A stretch of 64,000 nucleotides of DNA, taken from positions 59,236 through 123,235 of the forward strand of contig NZ_CTDX01000011.1 in assembly GCF_001375515.1 (NCBI RefSeq), given 5' to 3'. The notes beneath the pieces were generated by a model that ran no database searches, was not told the DNA's origin, and saw nothing but the letters and a program-made list of their open reading frames with translations. Within the stretch, counting starts at the first letter, position 1. The number at the start of each line of letters is the position of its first letter. The translations under genes were made by a program, and so were the position numbers. Below are positions 37,371-45,930 of this stretch, piece after piece. The stretch is from Bacillus kwashiorkori (GTDB lineage Bacteria; Bacillota; Bacilli; Bacillales; Caldibacillaceae).

Positions 37371-37568
37371 TTACCTTTTTAAAGGAATATAATCCATTTC
37401 GAATATATCTGTGTATTCTAGAAGACGATTTTCCTGTCCAATTATTTGTCCAATCTTTTCTGTGTTTAAATAATTAAGATATTCCTTTGCTTCTTTGAAA
37501 TCCTCAAATACTATACCTATAGCAACATGATCTCTAGCATCAAAGCCAATTACAACGTGTCTTTTCAT
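37371..37568 (-). CDS. Unknown 65-aa protein
   Basis: A small soluble protein (MKRHVVIGFDARDHVAIGIVFEDFKEAKEYLNYLNTEKIG). The ATG at 37568 is chosen, with GGGGACAG nine nt upstream; ATG 37583 directly touches an AAAGGA box. No family recognised. It stands alone, opposite to its neighbours. Confidence 0.5.
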   Translation of the reverse strand: MKRHVVIGFDARDHVAIGIVFEDFKEAKEYLNYLNTEKIGQIIGQENRLLEYTDIFEMDYIPLKR

Positions 37569-37832
37569 TACTTCTGTCCCCATTCCTTTCTACATACCGA
37601 AAATATAGAATGCCCCGTTCATAATTGTTCCCTAAACTATTGTCCTTGTCTCCTGCGTTCATTTTGCTCTTACTTTATTTACTACTGCTATTATAACTAT
37701 TAACTTATAAGATTTATAGACTATTTCCTTATCAGGTCAGTTAGTGGTCATAAACGGTTAAATTAAAGACATTAGAAATTATTATTCTTTGGATAGCGGT
37801 TTGAATGTATCGTTATCTTGGAGGTGTTTATA

Positions 37833-38405
37833 TTGGGTGTCAGTGTAGGTGATGCTTGCAGGCTGTATAAGAAATGTAAAATATGCAGAGAAACTAAATA
37901 TGTAAAGGAATTTCAAGCTAAGGGTGGAAGAAAGGCTAATCCAACAAAGAGAAAATCATTTTGTCGGGATTGTAAAGATCGTAGGCATGAGGTAATTTTA
38001 GGTCCAAAACAAGAATATAGTTTCGATACATCTATTCTAGATGCGTCTAAGGAAATCACCATACGTGGGCGTAGTGCAAGTAATTATAGATATGAAAACA
38101 TAATAAACTATAACAGAGCAAAGAAACTAGTGGAAGAAGGAGCGGCTGGTATAGTACATAGTACATTAATTCATAATTTCTTCAATTGGAAATCATTAAG
38201 GCAATTTGTATTAGAACGAGATAGATATACTTGTCATTACTGCGGTTTATACGGTGATACAATTGATCACAAAGTTCCTAAATCAAAAGATGGAGCTAGT
38301 ACACCTTTTAACTGTGTTTGTGCTTGTCTTGAGTGTAATCTATATAAGGGTGATATTGGATATAGCGAATATATAAATAAAGGGAAATTAGTTGAACAAG
38401 GTTAA
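37833..38405 (+). CDS. HNH endonuclease with N-terminal zinc-knuckle region
   Basis: A 190-residue protein. The N-terminus has CKIC and CRDC pairs (about residues 12-15 and 43-46) forming a zinc-binding region; the C-terminus is an HNH domain with CHYC, GDTIDHKVPKSKDG, then N and CLECN. Start TTG 37833, six nt after GGAGGTG. HNH proteins of this type occur as free-standing homing or restriction-like nucleases in mobile elements and phages. Its target is unknown. Confidence 0.85.
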   Translation: MGVSVGDACRLYKKCKICRETKYVKEFQAKGGRKANPTKRKSFCRDCKDRRHEVILGPKQEYSFDTSILDASKEITIRGRSASNYRYENIINYNRAKKLVEEGAAGIVHSTLIHNFFNWKSLRQFVLERDRYTCHYCGLYGDTIDHKVPKSKDGASTPFNCVCACLECNLYKGDIGYSEYINKGKLVEQG

Positions 38406-38536
38406 ACGGTTTAAAACAGTTTCTTAAACGTTAAATAATTAACTTTCAGCTTGTTAGCAAATAAGAAAAGTCGATAATGAAATGAGATATAACATAATTG
38501 CTTTAAGATTAAAGTAGGAAAGGATAGAGTTATCTT

Positions 38537-38992
38537 ATGACAGAAAATAAGAGAAAGTTTGAATGGGTGGATAAGTGGGCAAAGATGACAGGTGAACGCG
38601 CAAGGATTGATGCAAAAGTCCATAAGACTGCTATTGTATATAGAACGGAACAGGGATGGGTTAAAGAACATTACGATGGTACAATTGAAAGAATTAATAC
38701 CGAAGAAAATAGAGGTGGAAAAATCCGAGAGATAGAACGAATAAATAGAATTATGTCACTCATACAAAGGATTTGGGAAGAGCAACCGGACCTACGATTT
38801 AACCAATTAATCTCTAACTTGCAATATATGTATTCTTCGCAAAACGAAGGATATGGTCAAAGAATGATGATAGAAAAGGAGTCATCTGTAGATGAAACTG
38901 AATCCTCTTATTTGGACTTTTTCTACTTAGAAGATAAAGAGTGGGAAGCATTCTTGCAAAAGATAGTTGATGATCAAAAAAAGGATAATTAG
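38537..38992 (+). CDS. Unknown 151-aa protein of a mobile element
   Basis: A soluble charged protein. The N-terminal half (VDKWAKMTGERARIDAKVHKTAIVYRTEQGWVKEHYDG) may bind nucleic acid; the centre (IREIERINRIMSLIQRIWEEQPDLRFNQLISNLQYMY) resembles small phage-like proteins with the IxxIWxxxPDLRFxQLI pattern; the tail is acidic. RBS GGAAAGGATAG is distant. Function not known. Confidence 0.65.
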   Translation: MTENKRKFEWVDKWAKMTGERARIDAKVHKTAIVYRTEQGWVKEHYDGTIERINTEENRGGKIREIERINRIMSLIQRIWEEQPDLRFNQLISNLQYMYSSQNEGYGQRMMIEKESSVDETESSYLDFFYLEDKEWEAFLQKIVDDQKKDN

Positions 38993-39061
38993 TGATCATT
39001 ATCCTAATACATTCTCATTAGAAGATAAAATACGGATCAGAGGGATGTACCGTGTTGTGTG

Positions 39062-39229
39062 ATGTTCTTAAAAAAACGTGATTTAATATTAAAAATTGCA
39101 GATAAGCATGGAATTGGTAATGTACGGGTATTTGGTACGGTAGCAAATTTTGAGGATGGACCAAAAAGCGACCTTGACTTACTTGTTGATATTGAAAAAT
39201 TAGGGCATCCAACTGGCCAATATAAATAA
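39062..39229 (+). pseudogene. N-terminal half of a broken MNT nucleotidyltransferase
   Basis: Fifty-five codons matching the start of an MntA-type protein (RVFGTVANFEDGPKSDLDLLVDIEK, with the G-S motif changed to GT), then an unrelated tail and stop. The missing C-terminal half is found nearby on the opposite strand (39329-39471), so the gene was split by an inversion. Confidence 0.75.
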
Positions 39230-39328
39230 CAATAAAATTTGGGAGCATTTAAATATTAGAAAGTGTAAGTGGTTTTAAGTCCATCGATTCTAGACATTAT
39301 GATATATTTTATCATTCAATGCATCATT

Positions 39329-39471
39329 TTATAGTTTAACGGCTTCAGCTAATACATCTTGCTTTATACTCCAATGAAGGAAATTTTCTGTGACGACATC
39401 AATTTTTACGCCCAGCATATCTTCAACTTCATGTTTGAATTGAATGAAATCAAATAAACTTCTTCTAGGTG
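39329..39471 (-). pseudogene. C-terminal half of the broken MNT nucleotidyltransferase, inverted
   Basis: On the minus strand this reads RRSLFDFIQFKHEVEDMLG then VKIDVVTENF and, after a one-base frameshift, HWSIKQDVLAEAVKL-stop. That is the typical C-terminal half of MntA proteins and continues where the plus-strand fragment at 39062 breaks off. Confidence 0.75.
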
Positions 39472-39488
39472 GAAAGGAATGATACTAA

Positions 39489-39704
39489 GTGAAAAGGGTA
39501 TTAATAAACAAGGTTCGTTGTAAAAAGTGCGACGATATTATCGAATCAAAACACAGTTATGACTTTAAAAGATGTAGTTGTGGAGCTATATTTGTAGATG
39601 GAGGGAAGAATTACCAGCGATATGGCTGGGGGATGAACCAGACTGAAAATACAAGACTTGAGGATTATATAGATTTTAGTTATTCAGTTTATGAAGATGA
39701 TTGA
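39489..39704 (+). CDS. Small zinc-ribbon protein (DUF7695-like)
   Basis: A 71-residue protein with CKKC and CSC pairs (KVRCKKCDDIIESKHSYDFKRCSCGAIFVDGGKNYQRYGW), forming a four-Cys zinc ribbon, followed by an acidic tail. The start GTG lies about 10 nt after GGAAAGGA. Similar short proteins are common in Bacillota genomes and phages; function unknown. Confidence 0.75.
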   Translation: MKRVLINKVRCKKCDDIIESKHSYDFKRCSCGAIFVDGGKNYQRYGWGMNQTENTRLEDYIDFSYSVYEDD

Positions 39705-40159
39705 AGATAGGATTCTAGATGAAAGAGTCATATAAAAGTTAAGCTCTTGGACTGCTCTTATGTAAAAAGTAGCTTCAGTACGGGATTTATGTAAAGGGTT
39801 ATCAAGTGATCCTGTTATACGTAATAAAAGAATGAAGAGAGTGGTCGGCCAACGGCTTTAAGATTTGCTACATAAGGGACTCTCCTAAATCTACTAAATA
39901 TATGCCTTTATATAATCTAGTAAAATAGAAATTAATAAGATGTTACCCCTGTTTAAAGAAACAGGAGCAACCTTTCTATTCCTATAACTGGTTACTAATT
40001 GTGGCTAATATTCTAGTTGAACTTTAAAGATTCTATTTTGCATAAGACTGTATTGGTCGATGTTTTACGGATGACCTTCCTCTGGAAAGTCTTTTTGTTT
40101 CTCTCTGCCCTTTTTTCAGAACTATTATGTGAATTCCATACACCAAGATTGATGTAGTG
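39705..40159. other. Non-coding stretch with short repeats and a hairpin
   Basis: No gene is visible. It holds repeated TTATGTAAA words (39757-39820) that recur near 37290, a 13-bp hairpin at 39942-39971 (GTTACCCCTGTTT / AAACAGGAGCAAC with one mismatch), and the first GGTTACTAAT repeat at 39990. Confidence 0.5.
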
Positions 40160-40702
40160 TTATAAAATGCCCATCAATGATTTTTTCTCATACTGTCTTA
40201 AAAAATCATAAAAACGATAGTTATCTAACTCACGTAATTCAGTAATAAAATAGCCGCCACGTCTTTTATTAAACATTGTTTCCTCCTCATCGCTATAGAC
40301 AACATCCACTAACTCAAATTGATTATTCCAAATGACATACACAAAGTTACCGATGTCGTACCACTTGCTTCGTTCATGTTTGATTAGTGTTTGGTTTCCA
40401 AGGAAAATGGAAGGATGAACTTCTGTTTCAGTCTCAAATATCTCAGCAATGTGGGCTAATAAATGAGTGTCAGTAAAATAATGCCCCCAGAAAGAGTATA
40501 ACCCTTCCCCTTTCCAGCGGATATCCAAATCTATATCTTCCAAATCAATTGGATCGTATTTTAAATCTATCATCAAGAACTCGATGACTTGACTTTTCAA
40601 ATCTTCTATTGATGAGGCAAAGAATTCACCTTCTATATTATCCTCGTTAACATTGAGCATTTCTTCATAGAGTTCCTTTTGCATATTTTGACTTAGTTCC
40701 AT
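40160..40702 (-). CDS. Unknown 180-aa acidic protein
   Basis: A soluble, strongly acidic protein (MELSQNMQKELYEEMLNVNEDNIEGEF ... DLEDIDLDIRWKGEGLYSFWGHYF ... ELRELDNYRFYDFLRQYEKK). RBS GGAAAG lies before the ATG. It is the only leftward gene between the MNT fragments and the repeat region. No family recognised. Confidence 0.65.
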   Translation of the reverse strand: MELSQNMQKELYEEMLNVNEDNIEGEFFASSIEDLKSQVIEFLMIDLKYDPIDLEDIDLDIRWKGEGLYSFWGHYFTDTHLLAHIAEIFETETEVHPSIFLGNQTLIKHERSKWYDIGNFVYVIWNNQFELVDVVYSDEEETMFNKRRGGYFITELRELDNYRFYDFLRQYEKKSLMGIL

Positions 40703-41428
40703 TACAAAGCTTCCTTTCCATTTGTTTTTGATGCAGTGATTTTAATGTAAAATGAATGACATATTTGCATTAGGTTGACAATTTTAGCTATCTTTCCTCC
40801 TTAGATATTTGAAATATTATACTTTCTTCTATTTCTTATTCGAAGGGGGAATAAGAAAACAGCCTAGTTTTATGGAAATAATTAATTGTTAAAGCCAAAA
40901 GGAGAAGTCACAGTAGTTATTTTTTTCCTTTCCCAAGTTACTAATAGTGTTTACCGTTTAATTTCTGAATAGAAAAGAAGTGTTCTCCCCTTTTAAAATG
41001 GATAGCCTAAGCATCTAGCAGCACTGTTATGACTTTTATTCCCTCGACGCCTTGTCAAATAAGATATGGTAACAATTAAAGGTAACTAATAATAGATACT
41101 AGGAAGAAGAAAAGAACATATAAGTTAGAGAAAATACTGGAACAGCGAATGTCAGTCATGGTATCCATTATTGGTTACCAATCGTATGATAATCGCAATT
41201 TATAGTGTGGAAAGTTAATGTATAAGTTTATTACTTAGGATAATGGTTACTAATATTCGTAACGAATAGGAAAATGGTGAAGAAAATAAAGAAGATTAGG
41301 ATGAGACAAGTATTGATATTTCAGAGGTTAAACGTGGTTTCTATTAATGGTAACGTATATTGTAATCTATTCAGAATAATTGTAGTTTATTATGTATGCA
41401 GTCATTCGAAATGAATGACTGGTGGGGT
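40703..41428. other. AT-rich non-coding region with repeats, candidate replication origin
   Basis: No gene is visible in 726 bp. It contains a perfect 10-bp hairpin (TTTCTTATTC / GAATAAGAAA, 40832-40858), the palindromes ATTGGT-T-ACCAAT (41170-41182) and TATTCGT-A-ACGAATA (41254-41268), and several GGTTACTAAT-like words (40937, 41081, 41245). Confidence 0.5.
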
Positions 41429-42415
41429 TTAAAACCTTGTTAGTACGTTATCAATTGCCTTCTCATTGTCTCTTAACGGATGAATAATGAGCATCAATCC
41501 GGATTCATCTAATCTTTTCTTTATTGCGGGATCTGCGACAAATCTCTTAATAATATTATCCCCTCTTTTTATACCGTTCGTAAGTTTAGAGCGGTTAGAG
41601 AAACTACTATCTGCGATAACAAGGTCCATGATATGAAGTTCCTCTTTATTTCTCTCAGCTAAAATTGCATATTTAAAGACTTTTTCTATCAATGTTTCGA
41701 TGGGTTCAGTCCCCATATCCAACTCAATATTAATATAGGCATTTTTAGCTTTTTTCGATTGTAACTCAATGATCCAATCGGGTTTTACAAAGGTCATCGT
41801 TTTACCAAATGTACTAGAGTTTCCATTCATGTGTTTTGCTATATAAGAATGATAAGCGCCTTTATTATGGCGATGCAAATTTTTCTCTTTCCGTATCCAT
41901 TCAGTGTATTGAAAGACCGATGGTGAATGGGAAAATAAAGTTATATCATAAAAGCCAGTATATTTAATTTCATTTGAGGCCTCACCCTTAATGACTTTGG
42001 CATGAAGACTGTTCAATATGTTAATGGCTGCCTGCTGAGTAGCTAAAAAGTGCATCAAATTCTTCTTTTGGTTAAACTTGTAGATTTTTGATTTATTATA
42101 GGATTGGTCTAATAAATTATATTTAATAAGCAAATCAATACCCTTACTACCTATACATAAATATTTAAATCGTTCTCCATCAAATCCCTCACTATAATTA
42201 TAACCACGGATCAAGTAGTAATCTTCGAATTTACGAATTCGGTTTTTAAAACTGTATTCCTTTATTCTAATTTCAAATATTTTTGTAGCAACTTGATATA
42301 GTTGCTGCATTGTTAACATCCTTTGTTGTTCTAGAAAAGCTAAAAGTTGTAAGTCAGTTTTAGATAATTCTAATCGTTGTTTGGCATTTTTCTTTAATAT
42401 TATCCTATCAGGCAT
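41429..42415 (-). CDS. Replication-relaxation family protein
   Basis: A 328-residue soluble protein. The N-terminal winged-helix part (LELSKTDLQLLAFLEQQRMLTMQQLYQV ... RIRKFEDYYLIRG) and the later KPDWIIELQSKKAKNAYINIELDMGTEP block, with a nuclease-like E-D pattern, match the plasmid/ICE replication-relaxation group. It lies beside the repeat-rich region and diverges from the initiator and helicase-loader genes, fitting a role in plasmid or ICE replication. RBS GAAAGGAGAG. Exact biochemical role unproven in general. Confidence 0.8.
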   Translation of the reverse strand: MPDRIILKKNAKQRLELSKTDLQLLAFLEQQRMLTMQQLYQVATKIFEIRIKEYSFKNRIRKFEDYYLIRGYNYSEGFDGERFKYLCIGSKGIDLLIKYNLLDQSYNKSKIYKFNQKKNLMHFLATQQAAINILNSLHAKVIKGEASNEIKYTGFYDITLFSHSPSVFQYTEWIRKEKNLHRHNKGAYHSYIAKHMNGNSSTFGKTMTFVKPDWIIELQSKKAKNAYINIELDMGTEPIETLIEKVFKYAILAERNKEELHIMDLVIADSSFSNRSKLTNGIKRGDNIIKRFVADPAIKKRLDESGLMLIIHPLRDNEKAIDNVLTRF

Positions 42416-42735
42416 AATCTCTCTCCTTTCAAATTTTGGGGTGAATATTTTTTCTATTGTAGAACTCTTTTTATTCCTCCTATCTACCTACTATTGTTTG
42501 GCCTCAATATGTCAGCTTAGACCGTGCTAATTCTACAAGTAATACACTTCCTACAAGTAATGAGATTGGAATGCTATATTGAAAAGATTAACCTACATTA
42601 CTTGGGTAGTTGATTGTTTTGAGGAAGTGATCTTTTAAATAGTGTACTTTCAAATTTGGATATTTCTAGTTCTATGAAAGAAAACATATAAAATCAAAAA
42701 TTGTGGTTACTAATAAAAGAAATGTAAAAAAATAC

Positions 42736-42763
42736 TTGCAAAATAAAATCATAGTTGTATAAT
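42736..42763 (+). promoter_or_regulatory. Promoter of the replication operon
   Basis: TTGCAA (42736-42741) and TATAAT (42758-42763) with a 16-nt spacer, upstream of the leader at 42808. A GGTTACTAATA repeat (42705) lies just before it. Confidence 0.7.
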
Positions 42764-42807
42764 GATAGTCAAATAAATAATTTGAACGACTTTCTCAACA
42801 ATAAGGG

Positions 42808-42890
42808 AAAAACCCAAGAGGAAGTAGTGAAATATGCACATATATTTGTGTATAGATTTTGCTACGTCTGTCTTGGGTTTTTCTCTTTTT
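42808..42890 (+). ncRNA. Leader RNA with long-loop terminator before the initiator gene
   Basis: AAAAACCCAAGA (42808-42819) pairs with TCTTGGGTTTTT (42871-42882), enclosing 51 nt and followed by a T-rich tract. The loop's last nine bases, CTACGTCTG (42862-42870), are complementary to CAGACGTAG (42911-42919) beyond the terminator, so an alternative pairing is possible. It closely parallels the element at 44793. Likely an attenuator or copy-number control leader. Confidence 0.6.
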
Positions 42891-42995
42891 TATTTGAAAA
42901 ATTCAAATGGCAGACGTAGACAAGGAGATGATATTCGGAAAACAAAATTCAAACTAGGTTAGAAAATATATTTAGTAAGAGGTGAGAGTATTAAA

Positions 42996-43934
42996 TTGCG
43001 AAAAATAAAAAAGGCTGTCATTAGAGAAGATTTGGTGGCATTAACAAGCAGCATGGAAGAAGCTGTAATCTTAGGTCAATTAATTTACTGGATAGATCGT
43101 ATGAAAGATGCTGAACAATATAAGGCTGAGGAAAGAGAACATCTATATAATGACTCAGCATATAAAGGGTCTTTTAAACACGGTTGGATTTACAAGAAAG
43201 CTGATGAGTTGGCGGATGAAGTGATGCTTGGTGTATCGGCGAATACGATTCGAAAGTATCTAGGTAAAATAGTAGAAAAAGATTTTGTTAAAAGAAGAAA
43301 CAACCCTCGGTATAAGTGGGATAAGACATTACAATATCGTGTGAACTTGGTGAAAGTCATCTTAGATTTAAGCAATTTGGGATATCCGATAAATGAGTAC
43401 AAACAGTTATTACGAATTAAAGAAAATGATACTTCGAGCAAACAAACGATTCCTCCGAATGTAGAAAAAGATGATTCGAAGCCCAATGATTGCACAGCAA
43501 TACCAGAGATTACTACAGAGATTACTCCAAAAATTAATTCAGAGACTTCTTCGCCAAATGAATGGATTGAAGATGAAATTGACATTTATGATACAAATCA
43601 ATTTGAATTAATTAGTAACACCTACTTGGGTCTTAGCAAAAACAAGCAGTTATCGCTTAATGATCAAAAAGCGATTAGGGATGTTGTAGACGAAAACTGG
43701 GAGACTCATCGAGTTATTGGTTGGATAAAGGATTGTTTCAATAACTTTAAACCGAAACACAAGTTAGATAATATCCGGACATTCCAATATGTAGCAAATT
43801 ACATTTTTGATCAAGCTTATAAATACCAACAGGAGGTTATTGAGGATGAACAAACTACAGGATATATTGCCCAAGACGAGTATTTCCAACGATTCAGTTC
43901 AGCCATTAAACAAAATGCCGGGGAGATTAACTAA
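42996..43934 (+). CDS. DnaD-like replication initiator / replisome organiser
   Basis: A 312-residue protein. The N-terminal part is a winged helix (VIREDLVALTSSMEEAVILGQLIYWIDRM ... GWIYKKADELADEVMLGVSANTIRKYLGKIVEKDFVKRRNNP) typical of plasmid and phage replication proteins; a Ser/Thr/Pro-rich linker (about 145-190) leads to a C-terminal helical region (SLNDQKAIRDVVDENWETHRVIGWIKDCFNNF). Start TTG 42996 behind AGAGGTGAGAG. The helicase loader gene starts within its 3' end, so the two are coupled. Confidence 0.75.
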   Translation: MRKIKKAVIREDLVALTSSMEEAVILGQLIYWIDRMKDAEQYKAEEREHLYNDSAYKGSFKHGWIYKKADELADEVMLGVSANTIRKYLGKIVEKDFVKRRNNPRYKWDKTLQYRVNLVKVILDLSNLGYPINEYKQLLRIKENDTSSKQTIPPNVEKDDSKPNDCTAIPEITTEITPKINSETSSPNEWIEDEIDIYDTNQFELISNTYLGLSKNKQLSLNDQKAIRDVVDENWETHRVIGWIKDCFNNFKPKHKLDNIRTFQYVANYIFDQAYKYQQEVIEDEQTTGYIAQDEYFQRFSSAIKQNAGEIN

Positions 43935-44697
43935 GGCGACAGATGATTGTATGTACAGAGAATGTGATGGATCTGGACTGATTCATGTTATTAAGGAAAA
44001 TGGATATGAATATATGATGATGTGTAAATGCAGAGAATACAAAGAACTGTTGCGTAAAATTAAGACTGCTAGAATACCAGATGAATATTTAAATAAAAGA
44101 ATCCAAGATTTCGATACAAAAATCTATCAGATAAACGATAATGGTAGAGTAGCGCAATATGCTAAGAAAATTGCAACACGCTATGTAGAACAATATCCAG
44201 AGTTGGAGGACATGAGCAAAGGATTATACTTTTATAGTAATGTAAAAGGATCTGGTAAAACGCTTCTGTCAATTGCAATCACCAACGAACTCATCATCAA
44301 GTATCAGATCAAGCCAATGTATATTTCGGTAGTAAATATGCTAAATGAGATGAAGCATTCATTTTCTATTAAAGATCCTAACAGAAACTTTTATAATTTA
44401 ATGGAATCATTTAAGCAAGCTCCAGTATTGTTAATGGATGATTTAGGTGTTGAGAAAACAACAGATTGGTCGGAGGAGGTTTTGACGCAAATCTTAGATG
44501 AGCGAATGAGTTACAAAAGACCGACTATTATCACATCTAATATGCCGATACAGTCACTCCAAAAGAAGTATCCTGCTGGGAGGATAAAGAGCCGTATTGA
44601 AAAGATGACATTCCAAGTTGTTATGCCCGAAGAGAGTGTAAGAGAAATAATATCTAAACAGGAAAATGATGAATTGGCAAAGATGTTTTTAAAATGA
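43846..44697 (+). CDS. DnaC/DnaI-like helicase loader ATPase
   Basis: A 283-residue AAA+ ATPase. N-terminal Cys/His-type zinc region (CMYRECDGSGLIHV ... MMMCKCREY), then Walker A (NVKGSGKT), Walker B (PVLLMDDLG) and a later Arg-rich sensor region (GRIKSRIEKM). Such proteins load the replicative helicase at an origin. The start is ATG 43846 behind AGGAGG, 89 nt inside the previous gene, so translation is coupled to the initiator. Confidence 0.88.
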   Translation: MNKLQDILPKTSISNDSVQPLNKMPGRLTKATDDCMYRECDGSGLIHVIKENGYEYMMMCKCREYKELLRKIKTARIPDEYLNKRIQDFDTKIYQINDNGRVAQYAKKIATRYVEQYPELEDMSKGLYFYSNVKGSGKTLLSIAITNELIIKYQIKPMYISVVNMLNEMKHSFSIKDPNRNFYNLMESFKQAPVLLMDDLGVEKTTDWSEEVLTQILDERMSYKRPTIITSNMPIQSLQKKYPAGRIKSRIEKMTFQVVMPEESVREIISKQENDELAKMFLK

Positions 44698-44792
44698 AGT
44701 GGATAAATGTGTTCGATCCTTAAAATATAGAAAAAGATTGTTAGAATATAGTTGTAACAGTAAAAAAGTAGAATTGAATATAGATCTAAAAA

Positions 44793-44870
44793 GGGAAAAC
44801 CCCATTTTTATAGAGTGACAGCGTTGTGTTTATGCTGCAGTCTTTTAAAGGTGGTTTTCTCTTTTTATTT
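44793..44870 (+). ncRNA. Second leader RNA with long-loop terminator
   Basis: GGGAAAACC (44793-44801) pairs with GGTTTTCTC (44853-44861) around a 51-nt loop and is followed by TTTTTATTT. Stem position, loop length and the loop words TTGTGT and GTCT are shared with the element at 42808. It lies between the helicase-loader gene and the small XRE gene. Confidence 0.55.
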
Positions 44871-44915
44871 ATCTTGAAGAACACGCATTTAACAAAAGGA
44901 GGGGAAAATTAAAAC

Positions 44916-45128
44916 ATGAAAATCATTGTTAAAGATTCCGATAAACTACGAGCAATGTTAATTGAAAAAGGATTTTCTCAACGAGAGTTTTCGAGACATA
45001 CCGGATTAAGTGAAAATTACTTTAACCAAATTGTTAATCATAAGAAAAACCCTAGCCCAGCGGTTGCAAAGAAAATATCAAATCAATTAGGTTTAGAATT
45101 TCATGATGTTTTTCAAATTGAAAGATAA
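44916..45128 (+). CDS. Small Cro/CI-type HTH regulator
   Basis: A 70-residue protein that is almost only an XRE HTH (LRAMLIEKGFSQREFSRHTGLSENYFNQIVNHKKNPSPAVAKKISNQLGLEF). RBS AGGAGGGG. It follows the replication genes and the second leader element and probably controls genes of this module. Confidence 0.88.
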   Translation: MKIIVKDSDKLRAMLIEKGFSQREFSRHTGLSENYFNQIVNHKKNPSPAVAKKISNQLGLEFHDVFQIER

Positions 45129-45252
45129 AAAGGATAGAATTCAATTTTATCAATAACAAGTATGATGCTTATGTATTAGTGAGCAAGAAGATAATTTCGG
45201 ATCTAGAGAATATGGTTAAATTATCGTCTAAAAATATTAAAAAACTTTTTGG

Positions 45253-45282
45253 TATCCTCTTCAAATATCAAAAAACGAGGAT
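45253..45282 (+). repeat. Hairpin in the leader of the resolvase-domain gene
   Basis: GTATCCTC / GAGGATAC with a loop of about 14 nt, 70 nt upstream of the 45352 start; no strong T tract follows. Confidence 0.4.
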
Positions 45283-45351
45283 ACAATGTTTTACACAAGT
45301 CGATGAAGTATATTTTAATAACAAATAAATTTTTGAGGAGAGAAACAAAAT

Positions 45352-45705
45352 ATGAAATATTTTGCTTATGTTCGAACTAGTAATGGAAAAAATAAAGAGG
45401 ATTCTTTACAAAAACAGACAGGAATAATCGAGGATTTTATTGTTCAAAACAATTGGTACTTAGATTCTGTTTATGCGGATATTGGTTTAGGAAGCAATAT
45501 TAATAAAAATTTTATTAAAATGATTGAAGATGCACAACAAGAAAAAATCGATGCGATTATAGTGAGCGATCCATCACGAATTTCAAGAAATTCCGATTAT
45601 CTATCTTTTATAATCGAAAAACTACGAGAAGAATATAAAATCCGTATTATTACAGTTGATTATGGAGTTAATACTTTTTTGCATAATAACCTACGTGAAT
45701 TGTAA
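45352..45705 (+). CDS. Resolvase-type serine recombinase, catalytic domain only
   Basis: A 117-residue protein consisting of the N-terminal resolvase domain: catalytic Ser10 (YVRTSNGKN), the SDPSRISRN arginines and the region after it, but no DNA-binding HTH. It ends at a proper stop followed by a terminator, so it is either a stable catalytic-domain variant or a truncated resolvase. RBS GAGGAGAG. It may dimerise with other recombinases or serve in regulation; function unproven. Confidence 0.75.
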   Translation: MKYFAYVRTSNGKNKEDSLQKQTGIIEDFIVQNNWYLDSVYADIGLGSNINKNFIKMIEDAQQEKIDAIIVSDPSRISRNSDYLSFIIEKLREEYKIRIITVDYGVNTFLHNNLREL

Positions 45706-45750
45706 TTGAAATTAAAAATCAGTTTGAGTAGTTCTATTCTAATAGTAGAC

Positions 45751-45794
45751 AGAGAAGGCAATCCGACATTAGATGTTTGCCTTCTCTTTTTTCA
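45751..45794 (+). terminator. Terminator after the resolvase-domain gene
   Basis: A perfect 11-bp stem (AGAGAAGGCAA / TTGCCTTCTCT), 15-nt loop and a T run. Confidence 0.92.
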
Positions 45795-45930
45795 CATTTG
45801 AAAAAGGAATAAATAAAAATTTAAAAAGGAATTACAAATACCCTTTACAAGTATTGATGATTTATGATATAACTATTTTAGACAGAAAAATGAAGTTAAA
45901 ACTTTATAAAACATTGGGAGGGTTTCTATT

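Noticed and set aside
45195..45329. Short 38-codon frame before the resolvase-domain gene
   Set aside because: No ribosome binding site and it covers a hairpin; not enough support for a gene.
45400..45705. Second complete integrase
   Set aside because: Only the catalytic resolvase domain is present, with no DNA-binding or zinc-ribbon region.
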